A stretch of DNA of 64,000 nucleotides from the NCBI GenBank assembly GCA_963717985.1, contig CAVQYC010000001.1, positions 186,001 through 250,000 of the forward strand, written 5' to 3'. The notes under the pieces were generated by a model that ran no database searches, was not told where the DNA came from, and saw only the letters and a program-made list of their open reading frames with translations. The stretch comes from BOG-1155 sp963717985. Its GTDB lineage: Bacteria > Desulfobacterota > Syntrophorhabdia > Syntrophorhabdales > WCHB1-27. This document shows positions 26,091 through 35,299 of the stretch, piece by piece (the first letter of the stretch is position 1; the number at the start of each line of letters is the position of its first letter). Made by a program: the position numbers and the translations under genes.

Positions 26091-27434
26091 TTAGCCTTCC
26101 AGGAGCACAAACTGTACGTCCATCACATTTGTCCCTGTGGGCCCCGTAATAAAAAGATCGCCCGTCCTCTGAAAGAAGTGATATGAATCGTTGTCGGCCA
26201 GGTAGCCTTCCGGGTCAAGGCCGGCCAGCCGCGCCCGCGAAATGGTATGTCCGTCCACAATCGCTCCCGCGGCATCCGTCGGGCCGTCGCTGCCGTCAGT
26301 CCCCGCAGAAAGAAGCGTAATTCCCTCTTCGCCTTCTATTTCAAGGGCAAAGGCGAGGGCGAGCTCCATATTCCGCCCTCCGAGCCCACGCCCCTTTACC
26401 GTCACCGTCGTCTCTCCGCCGGCAATCAGGCAGATGGGCCTTCCTGCCCCCGTCGTCCGACGCTGAAGCCCTCCGGCCGCTTTTGCCTTTTCTGCGAGCC
26501 ATCGGCCCATCTCCCTTGCCTCTCCGCGGACCTCCGTAGAGAGGAGCGTCGCTTCAAGGCCAAGCTGGAGCGCCTTCCGCCTCCCTGCCTCAATGGCGCT
26601 CTTATTGCTCCCGACGATTCTATTCCTCACCCTCCGGAACAGAGGGTTGCCTTCCTTTGGTGTTTCAGGGACGCGTCCACGGGCGCCTTCAATAAGGAGA
26701 TGAAAAAGACTGCGGGGGATCCTTGCATCGAGCCGGAATTTTTCAACCACCCGCAATGCATCCGCGTAGGTGGTACTGTCAGGTGCAGTCGGTCCTGAAG
26801 CGATTACGTCGAGAGGGTCGCCCATGACGTCGGAGAGGATCAATGATTCTATCGTCGCAGGGAAGGCAATTTCAGCAAGCCGACCGCCCTTCACCAAAGA
26901 AGCATGCTTCCTTACAGCATTCAGTTCATAGATGTCCGCCCCTGCTTTCAGCAGTAAATCGGTGGTCTCCTGTTTCTCTTTCAGGGAGATACCTGTATAG
27001 GGCGACACAAGGAGGGCCGAGCCTCCACCCGATATCAGGCAAACCAGAAGGGTCTCGTTGTCGAAAGTTTTTGCGAGCCTGATGGCCCCCATGGTGGCTC
27101 TCAAGCCCGCCTCGTCCGGGAGTGGATGTCCCGCCTCGTACACGTTGATGCGGTAGGCACAACCGCTCTCTGCCGGGTAACCATGTTTCATGATGGCGAC
27201 CCCACCTGAGATGAAACTGCCCATCCTGTCGGTGACCGCCCGCAACATGGGGGAGACCGCCTTACCGAACCCAAGAACACACAACCTTTTGTACCGCCCA
27301 TTTTTATACCTGGTGAGGATCTCATCCCCATAGCGGGCGACGGCATCGTAGGGATCAGCCCCTTGGATAACGGAGCGAAAAATATCAACCAACCGGTCTT
27401 GTGGCCTCACCCGACGTATCCCGAATATAGTCAC
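26091..27434 (-). CDS. Glycerate 2-kinase (MOFRL/DUF4147 family)
   Basis: A 447-aa class II glycerate kinase that makes 2-phosphoglycerate from glycerate and ATP. The N-terminal DUF4147 domain shows VLGFGKAVSPMLRAV, CLISGGGSALLVSP and ILSDVMGDPLDVIASGPT. The C-terminal MOFRL domain shows GGETTVTVKGRGLGGRNMELAL and SAGTDGSDGPTDAAGA. Length is normal. It starts with GTG 18 bp after pdxA, last in the mfd-ppiC-surA-pdxA unit. Confidence 0.93.
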   Translation of the reverse strand: MTIFGIRRVRPQDRLVDIFRSVIQGADPYDAVARYGDEILTRYKNGRYKRLCVLGFGKAVSPMLRAVTDRMGSFISGGVAIMKHGYPAESGCAYRINVYEAGHPLPDEAGLRATMGAIRLAKTFDNETLLVCLISGGGSALLVSPYTGISLKEKQETTDLLLKAGADIYELNAVRKHASLVKGGRLAEIAFPATIESLILSDVMGDPLDVIASGPTAPDSTTYADALRVVEKFRLDARIPRSLFHLLIEGARGRVPETPKEGNPLFRRVRNRIVGSNKSAIEAGRRKALQLGLEATLLSTEVRGEAREMGRWLAEKAKAAGGLQRRTTGAGRPICLIAGGETTVTVKGRGLGGRNMELALAFALEIEGEEGITLLSAGTDGSDGPTDAAGAIVDGHTISRARLAGLDPEGYLADNDSYHFFQRTGDLFITGPTGTNVMDVQFVLLEG

Positions 27435-27452
27435 ACAGAGGGAAAAACAACC

Positions 27453-28445
27453 TCAAAAAGGGAGGTGTGGAGAGGCCCCGGCTCGTGATCGCACCGCCAC
27501 CATAGACTCGGCAACCCTGTAGGCCTCGATCAGACTCGTGGGGTCCGCCTCACCTTTCCCAGCTATATCAAGGCCCGTGCCATGTCCGACCGAAGTCCTC
27601 ACGAAAGGCAGGCCCAGGGTGATATTGACCGTTCTGCGGAAATCGAGTGTCTTGACAGGGATGAGCCCCTGGTCATGATACATGGCAATGCACGCATCGC
27701 AGCCCGGCGCGTGAAAAAGGGAATCAGCAGCAATTGGACCTTCTACACGCATACCTGCTGCGCTCGCCCTGTTGACGGCCTCGGTTATCGCGCTTTCTTC
27801 ATCGCCCATGACGCCCTGCTCTCCTGCATGAGGGTTAAGCCCGCAAACCCGAAGGTAAGGCGAGTCGATGCCGAAATCATTCTTCAGGCTACGGCTGGCG
27901 AGGGCGATGCACGCGAAGACCCTTTCGGGCGTAATGAGGGCGGGTACATCCTTTAATGGGATGTGGATGGTGACGAGGCAGACCCTCAAGGCCCTGTTCT
28001 GCATCATCATCACGTAATCGGTGACGCCCGCGTAGTGGGCGAAAAGCTCCGTGTGACCCGGAAACGGTATACCCGCCGACCGGATCGATTTCTTGTTGAT
28101 GGGACAGGTGACGACAGCCGAGACGCTGCGTGAAAAAATGAGCTTCAAAGCTTCTCTAAGGTAATGGTACGATGCCGCGCCGCAGGCGGCGTCGCTGAAC
28201 CCCAAAGGGACCTCCCGTTTCATCACCCCCAGGTTCACAAACTCCGCCTCGCCGGCCGATGCCTGCCCAAAAGGCTTCATCCTGAACTCCGTGCCGTGAA
28301 ACATATGTCGGTTGAGAGACGAAAGGACCGGAGCATCCCCGATAATGACCGGTATGCTCCGCCGGGTGAGTTGTTCGAGGGCCTTCAGAATGATCTCCCC
28401 GCCGATACCGGCGGGGTCCCCCATGGTCACCGCTATGCGTTTCAG
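27453..28445 (-). CDS. pdxA: 4-hydroxythreonine-4-phosphate dehydrogenase
   Basis: About 330 aa; NAD-dependent oxidation of 4-phosphohydroxy-L-threonine in the DXP-dependent pyridoxal-phosphate pathway. Motifs are TMGDPAGIGGE at the N-terminus, GHTELFAHYAG, LNPHAGEQGVMG and MYHDQGLIPVKTLDF (metal-binding His/Asp). The conserved first strand KRIAVTMGDP requires translation upstream of the GTG at 28430; the only in-frame candidate is CTG at 28445, which overlaps the surA stop (CTGA) and has GAGGT 6 bases upstream. CTG is the more likely start. Confidence 0.92.
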   Translation of the reverse strand: MKRIAVTMGDPAGIGGEIILKALEQLTRRSIPVIIGDAPVLSSLNRHMFHGTEFRMKPFGQASAGEAEFVNLGVMKREVPLGFSDAACGAASYHYLREALKLIFSRSVSAVVTCPINKKSIRSAGIPFPGHTELFAHYAGVTDYVMMMQNRALRVCLVTIHIPLKDVPALITPERVFACIALASRSLKNDFGIDSPYLRVCGLNPHAGEQGVMGDEESAITEAVNRASAAGMRVEGPIAADSLFHAPGCDACIAMYHDQGLIPVKTLDFRRTVNITLGLPFVRTSVGHGTGLDIAGKGEADPTSLIEAYRVAESMVAVRSRAGASPHLPF

Positions 28446-29371
28446 ATTTTGACCTCGATATATGAAGAGGACCTCAGCTTGGCTATATACGTCTTATACC
28501 GCTTTTCCGACTCTATCATAAAGAGCTTCTGCCTGATGCTGTTCTTGACGGACTCAAAAGAGGCAGCCTGGCCTTTATTTGTCTCGGTCAGCTTGAGGAT
28601 ATGGTACCCGAAGGGGGTGTGGACAACATTACTGTACGTCCCCGGGATGAGAAGCTTGACCGCCTCTCTCAGCTCGGGGATCAGATCGTCTTTCTTCACA
28701 AAACCCATATCCCCTTCCATGGCGCTTGAAGCGTCGTCCGAAAACTCCCTGGCTACCTCACCGAAGGGCTTTCCCTGCTCAAGCGCATGCAGCGCCTGCT
28801 GCGCCCTCCCGGCTGCGTCCTTTTTCTGCGATGAGACAAAGATCTGCTGCAGCCTGTATTCTTCCTGTACATAGTCACTGATATGGGCATCGTAGTGGGC
28901 CTTCAGACTTTTGTCATCCAGATTCATCTCCTGCATGACGGCCCTTGCCAGGACCTTGGTCCTGACTATGCTCCTCTTTATCCCCTCGATAAACTCCTTG
29001 TAGTCGATATTGTCCCTCTTCAATTGCTGCTTCAGCTCGGTCTCCGTGACGAGGTTCTGTTTCTTGATGTTGTCGACCGTCTCCTGCACGTCCTTGTCGG
29101 TCACTTCTATATTCAGTTTCTTTGCCTGCTGAGCTATAAGCAGCCCCTCGATAAACGAATCGAGTTTTTCCCTGAGCTGCAAGTTCCTCGTGTACTCGTT
29201 CATCGAGGAGTAGCGGCTCTTCTTTTCGACTGTCACGAACCTTTCCACTTCCCGCAGCGTCACGATTTCATCATTCACAATGGCTATTATCCGGTCCGTG
29301 ACCTCCGCCCGGGAAACGAAAGGCAGGAGCGTCAGGAAGGCCAGCCACAGGATCAGGCAGATTGGCTTCAT
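28442..29371 (-). CDS. surA: SurA-type periplasmic chaperone/peptidyl-prolyl isomerase
   Basis: A 309-aa protein with a signal peptide (MKPICLILWLAFLTLLPFV), an N-terminal SurA domain (about 25-160, DRIIAIVNDEIVTLREVERF) and one parvulin-type rotamase domain (about 170-270, FSDDASSAMEGDMGFVKKDD, GYHILKLTE). It has one parvulin domain rather than the two of E. coli SurA. It assists outer-membrane protein folding in the periplasm. ATGA overlap with ppiC upstream and CTGA with pdxA downstream show tight coupling. Confidence 0.92.
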   Translation of the reverse strand: MKPICLILWLAFLTLLPFVSRAEVTDRIIAIVNDEIVTLREVERFVTVEKKSRYSSMNEYTRNLQLREKLDSFIEGLLIAQQAKKLNIEVTDKDVQETVDNIKKQNLVTETELKQQLKRDNIDYKEFIEGIKRSIVRTKVLARAVMQEMNLDDKSLKAHYDAHISDYVQEEYRLQQIFVSSQKKDAAGRAQQALHALEQGKPFGEVAREFSDDASSAMEGDMGFVKKDDLIPELREAVKLLIPGTYSNVVHTPFGYHILKLTETNKGQAASFESVKNSIRQKLFMIESEKRYKTYIAKLRSSSYIEVKI

Positions 29372-30360
29372 TTTGCGGTCTCCGGTCCCGTCTTTGCCGG
29401 AGCATTTCCCTGCTGCTTGGGCTCCGGTTTCGCCGTCGCCTCCGATTTCTCCGTCCCGGCGGCCGGCGTGGTCGTGCCTTGCGTTTTCACGCCTTCCTCA
29501 GTCTTTGCCGGGGTCTCCGCCTGCTTTCCTTCCTCTTTGAGGAGATCTGCATTAACGACGACCTTTGCGTTTTTCTTCAGGTCCTCAATGTATTTTTGCA
29601 CCATCTCGGTCTGTTTTTCCTGCGTCAGTTTTTGCCTGATGAAATCCTTCACCTCGTTGAAAGGCACATAAGCCGGCGGTTTCATCCCTTCAAGTTTTAT
29701 GATGTGGTAGCCTATCTGAGTTTTCACGGGCGCACTTACCTGTCCGATCTTTGTCAGTTTGAAGGCCGCCTCTTCATACTCAGGGATGAGCGTGCCCTTT
29801 GGATGATAGCCTATGTCGCCGCCATTTGTTTTGGCACTTGGGTCGAGGGAATACCTTTTCGCCAGCTCGGCAAAATCATCACCCTTTGCAATCTTCCCCT
29901 GCAGTTCCTTCGCCTCTTGCTCGGACTTGACGACGATCTGTCTCGTCTGTATCTCCCTTTCTTTCTTGAACTCTTCTTTATGGGCCTCGTAGTATTTCTG
30001 CAGCTCTTCATCGGAGAAGTTCGACCCTTTCGCGATTTTATTGCTGAGCAGCGTCTGCATTATCAACTGGCCCTTGAACTCGGTAAGCTTGTCCTGAAAT
30101 TCCTTCTCTTTCTCTATATTTTCCTTCTTTGCCTCCTTCAAAAGGAGCTTTTGCACGATCAGCCTGTCAAGGAAGTTCTTCTTCCCGCTCTGGCTCGCCA
30201 CCAGCATCTTCATATTCATGGGGATCTTGTCGAGTTCGGCATTGAACTCCTCCAATGTGATCTTCTCCCCGTCGATCGTCGCGACAACCTTGTCGTCATG
30301 CTTCTTCGAGCACGCAACCAGCGGCAGAAGAAGAAATAGAAAAATCAGATACTTTTTCAT
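29368..30360 (-). CDS. Parvulin-type peptidyl-prolyl isomerase lipoprotein (PpiC/PrsA-like)
   Basis: A 330-aa lipoprotein with lipobox LVAC at residues 14-17. An N-terminal chaperone region is followed by a parvulin domain (about 145-235, RYSLDPSAKTNGGDIGYHPK). A low-complexity C-tail of about 55 residues is rich in Lys, Glu, Thr and Pro (ETPAKTEEGVKTQGTTTPAA). It likely assists folding of exported proteins, like PrsA. The start has GAGGTGACC upstream; a longer in-frame start would mask the signal sequence. Confidence 0.9.
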   Translation of the reverse strand: MKKYLIFLFLLLPLVACSKKHDDKVVATIDGEKITLEEFNAELDKIPMNMKMLVASQSGKKNFLDRLIVQKLLLKEAKKENIEKEKEFQDKLTEFKGQLIMQTLLSNKIAKGSNFSDEELQKYYEAHKEEFKKEREIQTRQIVVKSEQEAKELQGKIAKGDDFAELAKRYSLDPSAKTNGGDIGYHPKGTLIPEYEEAAFKLTKIGQVSAPVKTQIGYHIIKLEGMKPPAYVPFNEVKDFIRQKLTQEKQTEMVQKYIEDLKKNAKVVVNADLLKEEGKQAETPAKTEEGVKTQGTTTPAAGTEKSEATAKPEPKQQGNAPAKTGPETAK

Positions 30361-30385
30361 GGTCACCTCATGTTTTGTTCTTATA

Positions 30386-33300
30386 TCATACCGCCATAAG
30401 CTCCAGCAACACATTTTTTGCAGTTGCTACGATATCTTCCGGCTTTTGATCGTTTTGGATGACAATCCTTCCGTCGGGCAAGAGCTTGATCCGTTCCTTG
30501 CCTTCTTTTACCATCTTCAGGACCTTCTTCATGTCCAGCGGCGTCCGCTCGGTGACCTGCATGATGATCTGCTTTCCCGTGCATTCGAGCCGCTTCATTT
30601 TCATCCCGGTGAGGAGGATTTTGAGACCTATTATCTGCAGCAGGTTGACGAGTGGCAGAGGGACCGGGCCGTACCGGTCCTTTAGCTCCTCTTCCATCTC
30701 CGCAAGTTCTTCGGTCGTCTTGATCTTGGAGAGCCGCTTGTACGTCAAGAGCTTGTTCGTCTCGTCCCCGATGTAGGAATCAGGGATAAACGCGCTCAGG
30801 GGAAGATTGATCTCCGTCACCGGCTCCTCCTCCTGCCCGACCTCATCCTTCAGCTCCCTCACGGCCTCTTCCAGCATGCGGCAGTACAGCTCAAATCCGA
30901 CAAGGTTTATATGGCCGGATTGCTCTTTGCCGAGCAGATTGCCCGCGCCCCTTATCTCCAGATCATAGTTGGCCACCTTCAATCCTGACCCTAGCTCGGT
31001 CATTTCCTCGAGGATCTTGAGCCTCGCCAGGGCGTCCCTCGCCAGGGCCTCTTCCTTCGGCACAAGCAGGTAGGCATAACTCTGCTTCGCGCTCCTGCCC
31101 ACCCTGCCCCGCAGTTGGTAGAGATCGGCCAGCCCGAACCTGTGGGCGTTATTGATGAAGATGGTGTTCACGTTCGAGATATCGAGCCCCGATTCGATGA
31201 TATTGGTGGAGAGGAGAAGGTCGTATTCTCCCCCGATGAAGCCGAGCATGATCCGCTCGAGCGCCTTTTCATTCATCTTCCCGTGGGCGACCGCTATTCT
31301 TATATCGGGGAGCATCTTCTTCAACTGCTCATGGACGATCCCGATGTTATAGATGACGTTATGGACGAAAAACACCTGCCCGCCCCGTTTCATCTCTTCG
31401 GCAACCGCCTTCTTGATAACCGCCTCGTTGAATTTCACCACCTGTGTCTTCACGGCCAGACGGTCAAGGGGAGGGGTGTTGATGATGCTGAGATCTTTAA
31501 TGCCGGTAACGGCCATGTGGAGCGTCCGTGGAATAGGGGTGGCGCTGAGGGTGAGCACGTCGACGTCTTTCTTGAGCAGCTTGAGCTTCTCTTTGTGCTT
31601 CACGCCAAACCGGTGTTCCTCGTCGACGATGAGGAGGCCGAGGTCTTTGAACTGTATGTCCTTCTGCAGCAGACGATGCGTGCCTATCACCATATCCACG
31701 GTCCCCTTTTTCAAGCGCTCCACTGTTCGGGCCTGCTCTTCTTTTGACCGGAACCGGCTCAGCATCTCCACGCTGACCGGGTAGTCGCGGAATCGCTCGG
31801 AGAAGGTCTTATAATGCTGCTGCGCCAGAACGGTGGTCGGCACGAGGACCGCCGCCTGTTTGCTGTCGATCATCGCTTTGAACGCAGACCTGATCGCTAC
31901 CTCCGTCTTTCCGAAGCCCACGTCGCCGCACACGATACGGTCCATGGGCCGCTCCTTCATCATGTCGCCGAGCACCTCCTCGATGACCCTCTGCTGCCCT
32001 TCGGTCTCTTCGTACTCGAAGCGCTCCTCCATCTCCCTGAAAAGCTCATCGTCAGGCGGGAACGCGTGCCCCTTCGACAATTCCCGCTCGGCATAGAACT
32101 GTATGAGCTCCTTCGCGATGTCCTCAACGTACTTCTTGACCCTGCTCTTCGCGTTCCTCCAGTAGCCCGTACCAAGTTTATCTATCTTCGGCCTCGACTT
32201 CTCGCCGCCCACATACTTCTGCACAAGCTCCAGGGAATCGACCGGCACATAGAGCTTGTCCTCGTCCTGGTATTCTATGAGAAGGAAATCCTTTTCATTC
32301 CCCTCGACCTTCAGCTTTTTGATACCCTTATAGACCCCGATCCCGTTCTCCACATGGACTATATAATCACCCACGGAAAGGTCCTTGAAGGAGTTGAGGA
32401 ACTCGTCGGTCCCTTCCCATTTGTGTTTTACGCTCCTCTTCTTGGGACCGACGATGTCTTCCTCGGTGAGCAGTATCATATTGGCGGTCCTGAAGCCCCT
32501 CCGCAGCGGCCCCACCACAATGGCCTTTTCTTTCTCTTTGCCGTCAATCGACATATCCGCCAGAACCGGAAGGGCAATCCCGTAGTTCCTGAGGATATCC
32601 TGGAGCCTCTCCGCCTGATGGCGCATCGAGGCAAAGAAATAGACAAAGGGCCAGGTCGACCAGCTGCCTTTCAGCTTTTCAGCCAGGGCGCTGAATACCT
32701 CGCCCTTCCGCGCCCCGAAGACCTCTCTCAGGTCCTGGTTCGATGCGGCCTCCAGCACCTCACCCTCTTCCTCACCCCTTACGCCCGATATATCGATGTT
32801 CAAGAACGACCCGAATCTTTCCCGTACTGCCTGCGCCTTTTCAACGTCGTCGATCTGCCGGCAGATGCTCTCGATGCCTTTGTGGACGACGACCGCGCCC
32901 GCGGGAAGATAGTCCATGATCGTAATCCCCTTATGTACCGAAAGGCCGGCCGGGATCAGATGCGCGCGCTCGATTTCATTGCGTGACCTTTGGCTGACCG
33001 GATCAAAGAATCTCAGGGAGTATATCTGATCACCGAAAAACTCGATCCTTACCGGGCTATCCAGTGATGGAGGGAATACGTCGATAATTGCCCCCCTACG
33101 CGCGAACTCACCCTGTTCCCGGACAAACGGAGAGGATTCATAGCCGACAGAGGAGAGATAGCCGACGAGTTCTTCCTGAAAGAGGGTTTGGCCAAACTCC
33201 ACCTGGAGGGACTTTTCTGTAAGCCGTCCCGGCGGGAAAAGCGGATGACCGACGCCCGCAAGGGGAAAAAGACCGGTGAAACGTGCGTCTTCTACAAGGC

Positions 33301-33544
33301 GATAAAGGAAGTTTATCCTCTTCGACTCGTCCTCCTTCTCGAAGATCCTGTGGCTGTACATCGGGAAATAACCGACTTCCTTCTTTGAAAAAAACTCTAT
33401 CTCTTCCTTCAACAGCAGTGCTTCATCCTCGCTTTCATAGAAGAATACGGTTCTCCTGTCAGGGACGAGAGAAAGGAAGAAGGAGATAAACGACTCGATC
33501 TTCCCCGTGATATAGATAAAACCTCTATCGGGAAACTGATGCAT
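30386..33544 (-). CDS. mfd: Transcription-repair coupling factor
   Basis: A 1,052-aa ATP-dependent translocase that removes RNA polymerase stalled at DNA damage and recruits UvrAB. Order: N-terminal UvrB-like domains (1-about 350), the CarD-like RNA polymerase interaction domain (about 380-460, LSVGDYIVHVENGIGVYKGI), then the RecG-like helicase core with Walker A GDVGFGKTEVAIRSAFKAM, DEEHRFG and GRVGRS, and a C-terminal TRCF domain. It is a little shorter than typical (about 1,150). A stop codon upstream in frame fixes the start. Placed right after the EEP-Fic-PLD genes. Confidence 0.97.
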   Translation of the reverse strand: MHQFPDRGFIYITGKIESFISFFLSLVPDRRTVFFYESEDEALLLKEEIEFFSKKEVGYFPMYSHRIFEKEDESKRINFLYRLVEDARFTGLFPLAGVGHPLFPPGRLTEKSLQVEFGQTLFQEELVGYLSSVGYESSPFVREQGEFARRGAIIDVFPPSLDSPVRIEFFGDQIYSLRFFDPVSQRSRNEIERAHLIPAGLSVHKGITIMDYLPAGAVVVHKGIESICRQIDDVEKAQAVRERFGSFLNIDISGVRGEEEGEVLEAASNQDLREVFGARKGEVFSALAEKLKGSWSTWPFVYFFASMRHQAERLQDILRNYGIALPVLADMSIDGKEKEKAIVVGPLRRGFRTANMILLTEEDIVGPKKRSVKHKWEGTDEFLNSFKDLSVGDYIVHVENGIGVYKGIKKLKVEGNEKDFLLIEYQDEDKLYVPVDSLELVQKYVGGEKSRPKIDKLGTGYWRNAKSRVKKYVEDIAKELIQFYAERELSKGHAFPPDDELFREMEERFEYEETEGQQRVIEEVLGDMMKERPMDRIVCGDVGFGKTEVAIRSAFKAMIDSKQAAVLVPTTVLAQQHYKTFSERFRDYPVSVEMLSRFRSKEEQARTVERLKKGTVDMVIGTHRLLQKDIQFKDLGLLIVDEEHRFGVKHKEKLKLLKKDVDVLTLSATPIPRTLHMAVTGIKDLSIINTPPLDRLAVKTQVVKFNEAVIKKAVAEEMKRGGQVFFVHNVIYNIGIVHEQLKKMLPDIRIAVAHGKMNEKALERIMLGFIGGEYDLLLSTNIIESGLDISNVNTIFINNAHRFGLADLYQLRGRVGRSAKQSYAYLLVPKEEALARDALARLKILEEMTELGSGLKVANYDLEIRGAGNLLGKEQSGHINLVGFELYCRMLEEAVRELKDEVGQEEEPVTEINLPLSAFIPDSYIGDETNKLLTYKRLSKIKTTEELAEMEEELKDRYGPVPLPLVNLLQIIGLKILLTGMKMKRLECTGKQIIMQVTERTPLDMKKVLKMVKEGKERIKLLPDGRIVIQNDQKPEDIVATAKNVLLELMAV

Positions 33545-33676
33545 GATGCTTCTCGCTCACGAAATAGAGGCGGCCCGCCGCGAGCGCCGCCTTCTGATAT
33601 GCCGCACAATTATAGCAGTTTTTTTACCGATTAGCAGTAAGGGCCGGGTACACTTGCAGGGTACACGCATTCCGCG

Positions 33677-35284
33677 TTACTGGCGCTCTATGCGGAAAGA
33701 CCTGAGCATCAATTCGGCTTCCTCAAGGAATGCCCGAGCAATCACCTCATCCCTGGTCACTGAGAGGACCTCATCGGAAGAAAGACTCGGCTCGTACCAG
33801 TTGTAGGAGCCGGTAATCACGGTACGCCGGTCGAAGACGGCGAATTTGTGATGGAGCGGGGAATAGATGCTTTCCCAATAGTAGACGTAGTAGAGTTCCA
33901 TCCATGCATCCCTGAGCCGGGTAAGACACCCCTTGAGAGGTCTGGGGAATGCCTTGTCCCACGGCTCCGGCAGAGGCCCGGTGTGGGTGATCATACCGTT
34001 CAGGATGATCTGCACCCTGACCCCCCTGTCCCTCGCCCGGATAAGGGCCTCGATGACGTCTGTCTCACGGCCTGCGCCAAAGGGGATGCCCCTGAGGGCG
34101 GAAAGGTCGAACATGCAGACGACAATAGAATCGACGGCGCCGGCTATCTCGGAGATGATCGCGTCCTGGGCGCGGAACCTGGTAGGGCCGGCGTTATATG
34201 TTCCGAAACTGTAATAGAGGTTGTGGCGGGCCGACGGGTCTATACGCAGCCCCACCCTTTGCCCGCTCCTCAGCGCCCGGTAAACGGCCTTATAGAGAAG
34301 GCCGGCATCCTTTGACCGGTAAACGAGACTATTCTCCCAGTTGCCGCCCCAGAGGTGAAAGTGGAGGTTATACGACCCCGAGTGGACGACGTCGTCGTCA
34401 AAGAGGATGAATTTCGTATGCATGCTCGATATGTCTTCCCGCCGCCGGCAGGGGTCGTTGCGGCTGATACCGTAAACCCTCACTCCTGCCCGGCGTAGTG
34501 AGGCGATGTGCTCTGAGGCGTTCATGGAACTTACCTGGGCCCAATCGCCGATGCACTCAACCTCCACCCCTTTTCCCTTTGCATATGCCAGATGCCTGGC
34601 GACGTGCTCGTTGTCGAAATCGAACATGGCGAGATAGATCGAAGCGGGGCGCCCTGGCTCGCGGCGTTTGCGCTCCACCACCCTGTCAATGGCCCGGTGG
34701 ATCTCGTGGATGGGGTGGTCTGGCCGGCCCGTGTCGCCCCTCGTGAAGAAGGGCGTGATGAACCGGGCCGTCTCCGGGGCGTTCAGCCGCTCGTATGCTG
34801 CCTGAAAGAGCGGGGCGTCGGCCGTTGCGACGGGCTCGTCGTTTTCCGCCGTCAGTGCCGGGTCGTGGAAATCGTCGAGACTCAGCCTGCCCCGGTAAAA
34901 GTCGTCGAGGGTCGCGAAGCGGTAATGGTAGCGGGAGGGGATGATAATGCCATCTTTCAGTATGCTGTAGCAGAAGGTCATGCCGGTCATGCGTCCGTGC
35001 AAACCCTCGTAAGGAAAAAGCGACAGCCGGTGCGTCTGCCACTTCTGCCAACCCCCTCCCCATTCGCCGCAGTAGTAGGCATCCGAAAGATAGAACTCGG
35101 TCACCCCGTCTTCTCTCTCCACCGACAACTGTACTCTCAATGCCTTTTCATCGGAATAGTTGAAAAACGAAAAGCCTATGCCGCCGGGGAATAAGGATAT
35201 GTTCCAACCCTGAAGGTTTTCGACAACGTGTCTCTCCCCTATCCATTTGTACGAAGGCTGCGCAAATTCCTCGGCTGACAGCAT
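33677..35284 (-). CDS. Phospholipase-D-like protein with two HKD motifs
   Basis: A 535-aa protein. Residues about 1-125 form a beta-rich region of its own (FFNYSDEKALRVQLSVERED). Two HxKxxxxD motifs follow: MHTKFILFDDD (His289, Lys291, Asp296) and LHHKFAVFDRR (His478, Lys480, Asp485), each followed by GSYN, so one monomer has a complete PLD active site. No signal peptide or membrane segment is present, so it probably acts in the cytoplasm as a nuclease or phosphodiesterase. AAGGA precedes the ATG and the gap to the Fic gene is 15 bp, indicating cotranscription with Fic and the EEP nuclease. Confidence 0.88.
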   Translation of the reverse strand: MLSAEEFAQPSYKWIGERHVVENLQGWNISLFPGGIGFSFFNYSDEKALRVQLSVEREDGVTEFYLSDAYYCGEWGGGWQKWQTHRLSLFPYEGLHGRMTGMTFCYSILKDGIIIPSRYHYRFATLDDFYRGRLSLDDFHDPALTAENDEPVATADAPLFQAAYERLNAPETARFITPFFTRGDTGRPDHPIHEIHRAIDRVVERKRREPGRPASIYLAMFDFDNEHVARHLAYAKGKGVEVECIGDWAQVSSMNASEHIASLRRAGVRVYGISRNDPCRRREDISSMHTKFILFDDDVVHSGSYNLHFHLWGGNWENSLVYRSKDAGLLYKAVYRALRSGQRVGLRIDPSARHNLYYSFGTYNAGPTRFRAQDAIISEIAGAVDSIVVCMFDLSALRGIPFGAGRETDVIEALIRARDRGVRVQIILNGMITHTGPLPEPWDKAFPRPLKGCLTRLRDAWMELYYVYYWESIYSPLHHKFAVFDRRTVITGSYNWYEPSLSSDEVLSVTRDEVIARAFLEEAELMLRSFRIERQ

Positions 35285-35299
35285 CTCGCGGGTCCTTAA

